The translations under genes were made by a program, and so were the position numbers. The notes under the pieces were generated by a model. It was not told the origin of the DNA and ran no database searches. It was given only the letters and a program-made list of their open reading frames with translations. From Bradyrhizobium septentrionale (GTDB lineage: Bacteria; Pseudomonadota; Alphaproteobacteria; Rhizobiales; Xanthobacteraceae): a stretch of DNA of 64,000 nucleotides. Positions 45,397-53,839 of the stretch are shown one piece after another. The DNA lies in the NCBI RefSeq assembly GCF_011516645.4, contig NZ_CP088285.1, positions 8,016,501-8,080,500 of the forward strand, in the 5' to 3' direction. The first letter of the stretch is position 1. Each line of letters starts with the position of its first letter.

Positions 45397-45522
45397 GTGA
45401 GCGAAACACCGCGCATCGAATTCAAGTTTGTAGGAGCATACATTCATGCCGAAGGCATTGCAGGCATCATCGGAGCAGTTACGATTGCCGCCACTGTGTT
45501 GGCTTTTTACTTCGGAAGTTGA
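45397..45522 (+). CDS. Small membrane protein before the integrase remnant
   Basis: A 41-residue protein starting at GTG 45397 with GGGAG seven bases upstream. A polar N-terminus (VSETPRIEFKFVGAYIHAEG) leads into a membrane helix (IAGIIGAVTIAATVLAFYFG). It ends 14 bases before the integrase-like gene. No family is recognised. Lower GC and position suggest it belongs to the same acquired segment. Confidence 0.5.
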   Translation: MSETPRIEFKFVGAYIHAEGIAGIIGAVTIAATVLAFYFGS

Positions 45523-45536
45523 AGCCGGAGACGCGA

Positions 45537-46449
45537 ATGAAGCTCGGAAAGCTGATTGAGGAATACCGCACGGATCCAGACTCCGACTTTCGCAAGCTTA
45601 AATACGAAGTTCGAGTCAAACATGAGCGATTGTTATCGCGGATTGCTCGCGAACATGGGAGCAGTTCGCTCGAGCGTATTCGAACGCGCAACTTGATCTC
45701 CTGGTACAACGAATGGCTTGGCGACGACGACAAGGTAGCAATGGCGCATTCGCTCGTGGGGCGGCTTCGCGTCCTGTTTCGATTTGGCGCAACCATACTT
45801 GAAGACAAAGAGTGCGCCCGGCTGTTCGATGCATTATCGGGCGCGCGCTTTGAAATGATCGGTCCTCGCTATCAAACCATGACCTTAGATCAGGCCAACG
45901 CAATCCGCTTGGCGGCACACGATTATGGTTGGCCATCGATAGCACTCGCACAGGCACTGCAGTTTGAGCTTCTGCTTAATCAAAGAGACGTGATCGGAGA
46001 ATGGGTGCCCCTCACCGAAGAAGGTGTATCCGATGTTATATGGCGAGAGCAAAAGTGGCTACGGGGCCTGCGCTGGTCGAACATCGATTCAAACAATGTG
46101 TTGCGGCACTCCGTTGGCAAACAACAGCGGCAGATCCCAAGTCGATCTCCAGACGGCCCCTATGGTCATGGATGAACTGCAGCACGTGATCCACCGGACA
46201 ACCAGCGGACCTCTCGTGATCAACGAGATCACCGCCATGCCGTGGAGCGCAGCGGAGTTTAGACGCAAGTGGCGCATTGCCGCTAAGGAGGCTGGCGTAC
46301 CTGACGATATCACCAATAGAGATAGTCGACCTGCGGGTATGATTAGTGGAGATGGTGAGCGAGCGCGCGTAGTTCAGGGGGTAACGCTACGAATGCTCCG
46401 AGAAAGCATCCGTGCATCGCGCCACAGAAATGAGCTTTTATCGGACTAG
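45537..46449 (+). pseudogene. Tyrosine-recombinase-like integrase, frameshifted
   Basis: Remnant of a phage-type integrase. From ATG 45537 an integrase-like N-terminal domain (MKLGKLIEEYRTDPDSDFRKL, SRIAREHGSSSLERIRTRNL, YNEWLGDDDKVAMAHSLVGRL) is followed by ALQFELLLNQRDVIGEWVP. At the CCC run 46136-46138 the frame breaks; removing one base restores GKQQRQIQVDLQTAPMV and continues with DELQHVIHRTTSGPLVINEITA and DITNRDSRPAGMISG to the stop at 46449. The Arg-His-Tyr catalytic set of active integrases is not recognisable in the last part, so the C-terminus is decayed too. The lower GC agrees with an imported origin. Confidence 0.75.
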
Positions 46450-46970
46450 GGCTGCCGCCCTGCCACTGAGTTGCCCGACGGCGCAAGCCCCCGCAGCAAA
46501 AATATTTCTGTTTATCGGCACACCCAACTCGGTGTATGAATCTCCCGTCTCACCCGATCGAGGGGCGCTGCGCATCGTCACGGGTGTTGCGGTGAGATGC
46601 GGTGGACGCCGAGCACGCAGTCGACGAATGCGCGTGAAGCGGACGGTGAAGTCGTGTGGTCCTGACGCCCTAGCGGCAGGTGTCTCGTCGCAACACGCGA
46701 AAGCGGTGTTGCGAAGGCGGTGACAAACAAGCCCAGTCTCGCCGGGGAGAGCACGAAGTAAGCCGTAAAACCATCGCGCAGGGAAAGCCGGATTGCTCCG
46801 GTTACACCTGTGGTCCTACCCCCGAGCTTTCTACCCTTTGCTCGGGGCCCATGGGTGCGATCGGCACCCGGCTTTCCCTGCGCCCTCTGTTCAAGGAGAG
46901 GGCGGAACGAGAAGCAAAGCTCGGACAAATCATGTCGCGAGAATGCGAGCGTATGACCCACAGACCGCGC
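46446..46970. repeat. Large structured dispersed repeat (about 0.5 kb)
   Basis: A gene-free block with nested inverted repeats. The outer arms GCGCAGGGAAAGCCGG (46776-46791) and its complement (46868-46883) pair perfectly for 16 bp. They enclose CCCCGAGC/GCTCGGGG (46820-46847) and GGGTGC/GCACCC (46853-46869). Together they look like a branched RNA fold. From memory, blocks with this order (a GTTGCCCGACGGC end, AAAATATTTCTGTTTATCGG, GGGGAGAGCACG, then the long stem) recur many times in Bradyrhizobium and Rhodopseudomonas genomes; I cannot verify that here. Exact ends are uncertain. Confidence 0.6.
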
Positions 46971-46982
46971 CACACACTCCTT

Positions 46983-47104
46983 GTCGTCCCGGCGAAGGCC
47001 GGGACCCATAACCACAAAAGAATACTGTTGAGCGTCGCTGGAACGACGAGTCCCGTTCACTACAATTGCTGCGGCGTATGGGTCCCGGCCTTCGCCGGGA
47101 CGAC
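46983..47104. repeat. Hairpin repeat pair GTCGTCCCGGCGAAGGCC
   Basis: GTCGTCCCGGCGAAGGCCGG at the left and its complement at the right (47079-47104), flanking about 70 bases. A dispersed palindromic element between the structured repeat and the HAD gene. Confidence 0.75.
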
Positions 47105-47179
47105 AGGGAAGTCGCATGCCTGCCGCACAAATCGGGGAGATTGCCGCCTGCCCGCAATTTTCGTACATGGTTTCACGCA

Positions 47180-47806
47180 ATGACCTCGCAACTCTCCCCC
47201 GACTCAGCCGACGTGCTGCTGTTCGATATCGGCCGCGTCGTGCTCGATATCAGCCTGGACAAGGCGATGACGCACTGGGCACAGCATGCCGGTTGCGCGC
47301 CGGCCGACCTCGCCGGCCGTTTCGTCGTCGACGACAGTTACAGGCATCACGAGATCGGCCGGATCGACGACGCGGCGTTCTTTGCCAGCCTGCGCCGGTC
47401 ACTCGGCGTCGAGCTCACCGACGCGCAATTCCTCGAGGGCTGGAATTCGATCTTCACCGGCGAGATGCCGGGCATCGCACCCCTGCTCGCGGCCGCCGCA
47501 GGGCGAATGCCGCTCTACGCCTTCTCCAACACCAATCCGGCACATGTCGCGCACTTCTCGGTCGCCTATGCCGAGCTGCTCAGCCACTTCCGGACCGTGT
47601 TCCTGTCCTCGAGCATCGGCCTTCGGAAACCCGACGCCGCGGCCTACGATCATGTGGTAGAAGCGATCGGCGTGCCGGCGTCGCGGATCCTGTTCTTCGA
47701 CGATCTGGCTGCCAATATCGAAGGTGCGCGGGCGCGCGGCCTTCAAGCCATCCACGTGACATCGACGGATGACGTGGCAAGGGCGCTGACCGCACTTGGT
47801 ATTTGA
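47180..47806 (+). CDS. HAD-superfamily hydrolase
   Basis: Haloacid-dehalogenase-like phosphatase of 208 residues, cytosolic, substrate unknown. Motif I is VLLFDIGRVVLD with the nucleophile Asp and the second Asp position occupied differently (DIGR in place of DxDx), motif II is YAFSNTN, motif III the Lys in GLRKPD, and motif IV is FFDDLAANI. A cap of helices lies between 30 and 90. The second motif I residue differs from the phosphatase DxD pattern, as in dehalogenase-type members. The start is ATG 47180, just after the repeat region. moeA follows 26 bases downstream. Confidence 0.88.
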   Translation: MTSQLSPDSADVLLFDIGRVVLDISLDKAMTHWAQHAGCAPADLAGRFVVDDSYRHHEIGRIDDAAFFASLRRSLGVELTDAQFLEGWNSIFTGEMPGIAPLLAAAAGRMPLYAFSNTNPAHVAHFSVAYAELLSHFRTVFLSSSIGLRKPDAAAYDHVVEAIGVPASRILFFDDLAANIEGARARGLQAIHVTSTDDVARALTALGI

Positions 47807-47832
47807 CCATTTGCACCTAAGGAGTTTTGCGC

Positions 47833-49044
47833 GTGGCTTTGATGCCGGTTGCCGATGCCCTGTCCGCCATTCTTGCCGGCGCCGAACCGCTGCCGGAGGA
47901 GATAGTCGCGCTCGATGCGGCCTACCACCGCACGCTGGCGCACGACCTCGCGGCGCGCCGCACCCAGCCGCCGGAGCCGATGTCCGCAATGGATGGCTAC
48001 GCCGTGCGCGCCGCCGATGCGGCTGACCTCAAGGCCCGGCTCAGGGTGATCGGCGAAGTCGCCGCCGGCCGGCCGTTCGAGCGGACGCTCAGTGCCGGCG
48101 AGGCGGTGCGGATCTTCACCGGCGGCGTCATCCCCCATGGCGCCGACGCCGTCATCATCCAGGAAGACACCCGGGTCGACGGCGACCATATCTCGATCAC
48201 CGAGGCCGCGAGCCCAGGACGGCACATCCGCCCGGCCGGCGTCGACTTCCGTGAGGGTGACCTGCTGCTGAAGGGCGGCAGCCGCCTCTCCGACCGCGCG
48301 CTTTCGCTGGCGGCCGCCATGAACTATCCGGAACTCGCGGTGCGCCGCCGTCCCAAGGTCGCGGTGCTCGCCACCGGCGACGAGCTGGTGATGCCGGGCT
48401 CAAGGCCCGGCCCCGGCCAGATCGTCTATTCCAACGGCTATGCGCTGCGTGCGCTGGCGCGCGCCGAAGGCGCCGAGACCGTCGATCTCGGGGTTGCCGC
48501 CGACACGGTGGCCGCGACCACCGCCGGCATCCGCCGGGCGCGGGAGACCGGCGCCGACATCCTGATCACCACCGGCGGGGCCTCGGTCGGCGACCACGAT
48601 CTGGTCAAGCAGTCGCTGGAGGCCGAGGGCGTCGCGATGGCGTTCTGGCGGATCGCGATGCGGCCCGGCAAGCCGATGATGCATGGCCGGCTCGGCGCGA
48701 TGCGGGTGATCGGCCTGCCCGGCAATCCGGTGTCGTCCTATGTCTGCGCCTTCCTGTTTCTGGTGCCGTTGATTCGGGCTTTGAGCGGCCGGAACACCAT
48801 CCATCATGTCCGCACGACCGCCCTGCTCGGCCGCGACCTCGCCGCCAACGACCGGCGCGAGGACTACCTGCGCGCGCGTCTCGAAGAGCGCCAGGACGGC
48901 GCGCCGATCGCCACGCCGGTGATGCAGCAGGATAGTTCGCTGCTCGGGAATCTCGCTGCGGCGCGGGCACTTCTGGTGCGTCCGCCGTTCGCGCCCGCCG
49001 CCGCCAAGGGCAGCGAATGCGAGATCCTCACACTGCCCGAGTGA
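47833..49044 (+). CDS. moeA: Molybdopterin molybdenumtransferase MoeA
   Basis: MoeA inserts molybdenum into adenylylated molybdopterin. The 403-residue product has the N-terminal MoeA domain with PMSAMDGYAVRAAD. The MoCF-biosynthesis fold carries ATGDELVMPGSRPGPGQIVYSN and ITTGGASVGDHDLVKQSLE, and the LPGNPVSSYVCAFLFL block leads to domain IV. The GTG at 47833 is preferred: AAGGAG lies eight bases upstream; a TTG at 47827 and an ATG at 47842 are alternatives. In relatives it follows moaC and precedes lexA; only the second neighbour is kept here. Confidence 0.95.
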   Translation: MALMPVADALSAILAGAEPLPEEIVALDAAYHRTLAHDLAARRTQPPEPMSAMDGYAVRAADAADLKARLRVIGEVAAGRPFERTLSAGEAVRIFTGGVIPHGADAVIIQEDTRVDGDHISITEAASPGRHIRPAGVDFREGDLLLKGGSRLSDRALSLAAAMNYPELAVRRRPKVAVLATGDELVMPGSRPGPGQIVYSNGYALRALARAEGAETVDLGVAADTVAATTAGIRRARETGADILITTGGASVGDHDLVKQSLEAEGVAMAFWRIAMRPGKPMMHGRLGAMRVIGLPGNPVSSYVCAFLFLVPLIRALSGRNTIHHVRTTALLGRDLAANDRREDYLRARLEERQDGAPIATPVMQQDSSLLGNLAAARALLVRPPFAPAAAKGSECEILTLPE

Positions 49045-49106
49045 GGTTTTCGCGGGCTGCCGATTGCGCGCCGCCTGATGCGTTCACCGGAAATTAAGTG
49101 GTTGCG

Positions 49107-49121
49107 GAACACATATCGAAC
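49107..49121 (+). promoter_or_regulatory. SOS box upstream of lexA
   Basis: GAACACATATCGAAC matches the alphaproteobacterial LexA-binding consensus GAAC-N7-GAAC (read on the other strand GTTC-N7-GTTC). It lies about 155 bases before the lexA ATG, within the moeA-lexA gap, as expected for autoregulation. Confidence 0.75.
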
Positions 49122-49275
49122 ATATAGTGTCCGTTCATGATTTGTTTCGAGTACTGGTGTCTACAATCGGGAAGCCGCCAGGGAGCATCGCGCTCCCGAG
49201 ATCAGGCCCCGTCTGAAGGCCCCACCTGAAGAGTCTCGGAATCGAACGACGCTATCAACCGGGGGAATACTCGAG

Positions 49276-49980
49276 ATGCTCACGCGCAAACAGTACGAAC
49301 TTCTGCGTTTCATCAATGAACGTCTGAAAGAGGCCGGCGTGCCGCCCTCCTTCGACGAGATGAAGGATGCGCTCGACCTGCGCTCGAAGTCCGGTATCCA
49401 CCGCCTGATCACTGCGCTGGAGGAGCGCGGCTTCATCCGCCGCCTGCCCAACCGCGCCCGCGCCATCGAGGTCATCAAGCTGCCCGAACTGGCCGCCGGC
49501 GGCGGCAACGGTCGCCGCGGCTTCACGCCCAGCGTCATCGAGGGCACCCTCGGCAAGCGCAGCAGCACGCCGCCGATCGCCGAGGACGACGGCAACCGTC
49601 CGGTCGCCGTCCCCGTGATGGGCCGGATCGCGGCCGGGACGCCGATCGAGGCGCTGCAGACCCGCAGCCACACCATCAGCGTGCCGCCCGACATGCTCGG
49701 CTCCGGCGAGCATTATGCGCTGGAGGTGCGCGGCGACTCCATGGTCGACGCCGGCATCCTCGACGGCGACATGGCGCTGATCCAGCGCAACGACGTCGCC
49801 AACACCGGCGACATCGTGGTGGCGCTGATCGACGAGGAGGAAGCCACCCTGAAGCGCTTCCGCCGCCGCGGTGCATCGATCGCGCTCGAGCCGGCCAACA
49901 CTGCCTATGAAGTGCGCATCCTGCCGCCGAACCGGGTCCGCATCCAGGGCAAGCTGATCGGCCTTTATCGCAAATACTGA
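49276..49980 (+). CDS. lexA: LexA repressor
   Basis: SOS repressor of 234 residues. An N-terminal winged helix ([43 protein letters not shown]) is followed by an Ala/Gly-rich linker. The autocleavage site is Ala120-Gly121 (GRIAAGTP), and the catalytic pair is Ser155 (RGDSMVDAG) and Lys193 (EATLKRF). The linker is longer than in E. coli LexA, as in other alphaproteobacteria. ATG at 49276 fits the family. A GAAC-N7-GAAC box lies upstream. Confidence 0.97.
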   Translation: MLTRKQYELLRFINERLKEAGVPPSFDEMKDALDLRSKSGIHRLITALEERGFIRRLPNRARAIEVIKLPELAAGGGNGRRGFTPSVIEGTLGKRSSTPPIAEDDGNRPVAVPVMGRIAAGTPIEALQTRSHTISVPPDMLGSGEHYALEVRGDSMVDAGILDGDMALIQRNDVANTGDIVVALIDEEEATLKRFRRRGASIALEPANTAYEVRILPPNRVRIQGKLIGLYRKY

Positions 49981-49989
49981 CGACCGCGG

Positions 49990-50036
49990 AGCATGATCCG
50001 GAAAAGTGCGAAGCGGTTTTCCGAAAAGATCATGCT
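49990..50036. repeat. GCATGATCC-type palindromic repeat after lexA
   Basis: AGCATGATCCGGAAAAGTGC to GATCATGCT, starting 10 bases after the lexA stop. Same family as 12074-12145 and 22919-22966. The rest of the gap to 50323 shows nothing convincing. Confidence 0.75.
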
Positions 50037-50323
50037 CGAACAGACATATGGAGCGGGATGACGATTCGAAGAAAAAGTCGTCCCGATCCAGGAACGAGCA
50101 ACAGATCGGATCGTTCCTTGGAAGATAGCGCAGCGTGCGGACCAGCTTGGATGCGCCCCGATACCTCTCGCGCAGTGTAGCGTGTTTGTGATTGAGGCGT
50201 TCGACGGCCAGTCGTACAATCGCCCAGAAACGAGCAGACACTCGTTTGCTATCGTCCACTCTGGTAGAGGCCTGCGCCTCAAGGAGAGGCACGGGTCGCT
50301 ACCTCGAAAAGAGGAGCCATCCG

Positions 50324-50752
50324 ATGTGTGACTATAGTCTGCACGCCGTGGCAGCGCGCCCCGCCATTGTCGGAGAGACGCTGATCACCACGACCTTCCG
50401 CGGCACGTCGACCCGCGGCTTTGCTTCGGAGAACGATCCCACGGTCGCGGTCTGCATGCTGCCGGGCACCGAGCTCGCTTTCGCCGAGAACGTTCGCTAC
50501 GACAGCCGCTGGATCTGGACCAAGACGATGAATTTCCGCGTCGGCGTGTTCAACGAAGTTGAGCCCGACGTGCCCGATCGCCATCACGACGCGGTCGAAT
50601 TCCCCGACGGCAGCCATGTTCTGGTGACCCAGCTGGTCGAGGGACAGCGCGTCAGCGTGCTGCAATTGCCGGCATTGCATCCGCAGGTCGAGCACAAGCC
50701 GAAGGCTGTGGAGCGGCGCCCCTCCGCATTCGCGTCGCTGTTTTTGGGTTGA
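50324..50752 (+). CDS. Hypothetical protein, 142 aa, possibly conserved
   Basis: Function unknown. The product begins MCDYSLHAVAARPAIVGETL and has no signal peptide or membrane helix. Notable are FAENVRYDSRWIWTKTMNFRV and a Pro/Arg/Glu-rich end. The overall composition suggests a compact beta-rich soluble protein. GAGGAG lies seven bases before the ATG at 50324, a strong ribosome site that rules out the longer frame. It is alone between lexA and another small gene on the same strand. Confidence 0.7.
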   Translation: MCDYSLHAVAARPAIVGETLITTTFRGTSTRGFASENDPTVAVCMLPGTELAFAENVRYDSRWIWTKTMNFRVGVFNEVEPDVPDRHHDAVEFPDGSHVLVTQLVEGQRVSVLQLPALHPQVEHKPKAVERRPSAFASLFLG

Positions 50753-50914
50753 GCGCACCGTCGCCGCGGAATGAGCCATTCGGCGGCGGATGACCTTAAG
50801 CGATTTCGAGCGACCCCGGATTTCCGCTTCCGGGGCGCATGAGGAGATTTGCGTCGGCGAGCGCCTTGGCGCATCATCGCGTACGGAGGACGTGCACTCA
50901 CGGAAACCTGCGCA

Positions 50915-51142
50915 GTGGTCGACAAGGTCACATGGCAAAAGGCTGGACGCGTCACCGAGCCGGGCCGCTACATGTTCCGGTTCGGCTGGCTGACGGTGAC
51001 GGCCGATGATCTCAAGGTCTGGGAGCAGTTTCCCGAGGCCGTCTTCACCCTCGTCAGGAAGCCCGACGCCGGCCCCGATTCCGACGAGTACCATCTCGGC
51101 CTGTTCGAGCTGCCGACTACCCCCTCGCCCAACAACGGCTAG
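50915..51142 (+). CDS. Small conserved-looking hypothetical protein
   Basis: A 75-residue product starting at GTG 50915 (VVDKVTWQKAGRVTEPGRYM). It has an amphipathic core FRFGWLTVTADDLKVWEQFPEAVFTLV, which reads like a compact alpha/beta fold, and an acidic, Pro-containing C-terminus. No signal peptide or membrane segment. The start is uncertain, since the nearest GGAGG (50885) is too far away for a good ribosome site. It is convergent with comEC. Confidence 0.55.
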   Translation: MVDKVTWQKAGRVTEPGRYMFRFGWLTVTADDLKVWEQFPEAVFTLVRKPDAGPDSDEYHLGLFELPTTPSPNNG

Positions 51143-51477
51143 TCATCCCCCTGCAGGTCGGTCTCGGCCGGGGTCGCATCGACGGCAGGCCGCGGCGCGG
51201 CGGCGGGTGTGCGGAGGATCGTCTCGCTCTCACCGTCACCGGGAACCGCCGGCGACCACGGCCGGTCGATGCCGCCGGGCTTCACCGCATCGACGGCGTA
51301 GCCGGCGCTGTTCCGTCGCAGCACCAGCGCACCGTGGCGCCGCAGCCGCTCGGCATCGATCACCGAGGCCGCGCAGCCCTGCGGCGCCACCCGCGCGGTG
51401 ACGATCAGCGCCGCCCGCTCGCAATCGTCGGCCAGCGCCTCCGGCCGCGTCGCCAGCGCGACGAAGGCGCCGCCCGG
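51139..51477 (-). pseudogene. Detached C-terminal tail of ComEC in another frame
   Basis: Frame-shifted continuation of comEC. Restoring one base near 51473-51482 joins it to the upstream reading: GAFVALATRPEALADDCERA, then LIVTARVAPQGCAASVIDAE, RLRRHGALVLRRNSAGYAVD and a Pro/Ala-rich end. The block looks like the end of the ComEC beta-lactamase-like domain. Confidence 0.6.
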
Positions 51478-53425
51478 CCCCCTGGGTCACGCAGCCGCTC
51501 GGATCGCAGGAGACGCCCTCGCCGAGCGACGCATCGGCGGCGGTCCGTGCATCGGCATCCGCCGCCAGCCACTCCTTGACCAGGAATGCATCCTTCGCGC
51601 TATGCATCAGATGCAGCCGCCCGTCGCCGCCGCGCACCGCGACGTTGCGGCCGTCGGCGGAAATCAGCACGTCCGGCAGCGGCACCCTCACCGCCCAGAC
51701 TGTGGCCACCACCAGGAGCACAGCGCCGGACCAGCGCAGCGGCGTGCGCAACAGCCCAAGCAGGATGATGCCCGCGCTTGCGACGATCAGCGGCCCGATG
51801 CCGAACGCCGCCATCCGCCCTACCGCGCCAGGCAGCGCGGCGACCCATTGCGTCACCAAAATCATCCAGTCGATGCCAAAGCCCATGATCGCCCAGAACA
51901 CGCCATCAAAGCCGAACGGCATGGCGAGGAGGCCGAGCAGGCCCGCCGGCATCACGATCGCCGACACCACCGGCATCGCCGCGAGGTTGGCGAGAAGCCC
52001 GTAAGGCGTCACGCGATGGAAATGGAACGCGGCGTAGGGCGTCGTCGCCAGCCCCGCCACCAGCGAGGCCAGCATCAGCATCGTGAGCTCACGCCCGCCC
52101 CACAGCGCAACTCGTGCGGTCGCCGAATGGTCGGGCGAGGCCAACAGGTTCGGCAGCCCGATCTGCACCAGCGCCACCAGCCCGAGCGTCGCGGCAAACG
52201 ACATCTGGAAGCTCGGATGCACCAGCGCCTCAGGCGCGATCGCGAGCACGATCAACGCCGCCACCGCCAGCGTGCGAAAGGTGATCGCGCGGCGGTCGAC
52301 CATCACCGCGATCAGCACCACCGCCGTCATGAAGAACGATCGCTGCGTTGCGACCTCGGCTCCCGACAGCAAGAGATAGAACGCCGCGGCGACGAGCGCG
52401 GCCGCCGCCGCCCATTTCTTGATCGGATGCCCCGCCGTCAGCGCAGGAAACAGCGCGAGCAGCGCGCGCACCGCGAAGAATACCACGCCCGCGACCACGG
52501 CCATGTGGTAGCCGGAGATCGACAGCACATGGCCGAGCCCCGAGATGAACATCGCATCGTTGACCGGCGTCGAGATCGCATCGCGCCGGCCGGTCAGCAG
52601 CGCGGTCGCGATCGCGCGCTGGTCGCCGTCGAGCGTGGTGCGGATGCGCGCGTCGATGGCGTCGCGCAGGCCCTGCATGAAGGCCGCATAGCGCAGCGCC
52701 AAGCCGCCGGCCGCCGGCGGTTCCCTGGTCTTGACCGCGCCCATCACGAAGCCGGAGGCGCCGATGCCCTGGAAATAGAGGTCGCGACCGAAATCATAGG
52801 AGCCCGGACGCTGCGGCCCGAGCGGCGGCATCAGCCGCGCCTTCAATTCGACGAAGCTGCCGACATCGGGCGCGGTACCTTTCTTCACCGAGAGCCTGAC
52901 ACGTTCGAGCTTCGTCGTGTCGCGCGGGCTCTCCATCGAGACGACGCGCAGCACGAAGCGATCGGTCTTCTCGCGGATGTCGCGCGTCTCGACGAAACCG
53001 GTCAGCGCCACCGAGAACATCGGCCGCGCCAGCACCGTGTGGCCAATTCGCGCCGTCTTCCATGTCGCCGTCGTGAAGCCCGCCGCGACCGCAGCCAGCA
53101 TCACGACGGCGGGAAACACCCTCCGCCGCCGCAGCAGCAGCGCCAGCAGGCAGAGCGCAATTGCGACGGCGGCCGCGACCGACAGCACCGGCTCGTGCTC
53201 GGCTGCGAAATAGAACGCAATCCCGGTGCCGAACGCCACCGGCACCCAGGGCAACAGCCGCCCGGCCCCCGCCTCCGCGCGCGCCCATTGCCGCAATGTC
53301 TCGACGAAGGGCCGCCAGATGCTGGCGCGCATCGGGACATAGCCGCCGGCCGGCGCAGCCGCACGCGGCGGCCACGTCCCCGCGTAGCCGCGTCTGCCGC
53401 CCGGCGTCGTGCCCTGCTCCGCCAT
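51236..53425 (-). CDS. comEC: ComEC/Rec2-type DNA uptake channel, frameshifted near the end
   Basis: Inner-membrane channel for single-stranded DNA uptake. The 729-residue frame starts with a soluble part, then the DUF4131 region (about 55-240), and the ComEC core (about 270-560) with GLGHVLSISGYHMAVVAGVV, GAEVATQRSFFM and HPSFQMSFAATLGL blocks and many helices. From about 600 a degraded beta-lactamase-like region begins (VLISADGRNVAVRGGDGRL, DAFLVKEWLAADAD). After DPSGCVTQ the sequence turns into Arg/Gly-rich gibberish to the stop at 51236, while the true tail continues in another frame. The shift lies in a C run (51473-51482), so either a real mutation or a sequencing error. The family tolerates shorter tails. 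Confidence 0.85.
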   Translation of the reverse strand: MAEQGTTPGGRRGYAGTWPPRAAAPAGGYVPMRASIWRPFVETLRQWARAEAGAGRLLPWVPVAFGTGIAFYFAAEHEPVLSVAAAVAIALCLLALLLRRRRVFPAVVMLAAVAAGFTTATWKTARIGHTVLARPMFSVALTGFVETRDIREKTDRFVLRVVSMESPRDTTKLERVRLSVKKGTAPDVGSFVELKARLMPPLGPQRPGSYDFGRDLYFQGIGASGFVMGAVKTREPPAAGGLALRYAAFMQGLRDAIDARIRTTLDGDQRAIATALLTGRRDAISTPVNDAMFISGLGHVLSISGYHMAVVAGVVFFAVRALLALFPALTAGHPIKKWAAAAALVAAAFYLLLSGAEVATQRSFFMTAVVLIAVMVDRRAITFRTLAVAALIVLAIAPEALVHPSFQMSFAATLGLVALVQIGLPNLLASPDHSATARVALWGGRELTMLMLASLVAGLATTPYAAFHFHRVTPYGLLANLAAMPVVSAIVMPAGLLGLLAMPFGFDGVFWAIMGFGIDWMILVTQWVAALPGAVGRMAAFGIGPLIVASAGIILLGLLRTPLRWSGAVLLVVATVWAVRVPLPDVLISADGRNVAVRGGDGRLHLMHSAKDAFLVKEWLAADADARTAADASLGEGVSCDPSGCVTQGAGRRLRRAGDAAGGAGRRLRAGGADRHRAGGAAGLRGLGDRCRAAAAPRCAGAATEQRRLRRRCGEARRHRPAVVAGGSR

Positions 53426-53839
53426 TCCGCTTGCGATCCCTGCCGGGACGCGAAGCTACCGGATGCTGCGACCTCACCGCTAGCGGAACGGATGCAGAAT
53501 ACGGACCGGCAAGGCCGGATGCCTGGATTCCGCGCCGGGCCACAGCTGCCGCCTGCGTCAAACCGATCGAGCCGAAAGTCTCATTAGGTACCGATCCCAT
53601 TGGGATTAGACTGCCCTGATGCCTCCACTCCCGGACAGACAGGGATGAGGCAGTGACGGCTCGCGGCACCTGAAGGCCGCTGGAGCTCTTCTCAGGTGGC
53701 CCACAACTCCCCTGAGACCAGGCGTTGCGGACGAACTCGCAAATCTCGCCTGCAACGCCGCGCACCACGCGCACTCCGCGAGCGGATTGATCGCTGAAAA
53801 AACGCGAGGCGTAGCGTTTGCATTTGATAGGAGCAGCAC
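53426..53839. other. Gap between comEC and the MHS transporter
   Basis: About 410 bases of divergent promoter DNA between comEC (minus) and the transporter (plus). Frames on both strands lack motifs and ribosome sites. Nothing else recognised. Confidence 0.45.

Noticed and set aside
46446..46490. tRNA-like segment (complement contains CAACTCAGTGGC, like an A box)
   Set aside because: No complete cloverleaf, no T-arm consensus, and it appears to be part of the structured repeat.
50041..50287. A minus-strand frame after lexA with a protein-like stretch (SARFWAIVRLAVERLNHKH)
   Set aside because: It has no clear end, running on antisense into lexA, and no recognised family; too weak to call a gene.
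51398..53587. A 729-codon open frame antisense to comEC
   Set aside because: Arg/His/Gln-rich without any domain, wholly opposite comEC; a high-GC shadow frame.
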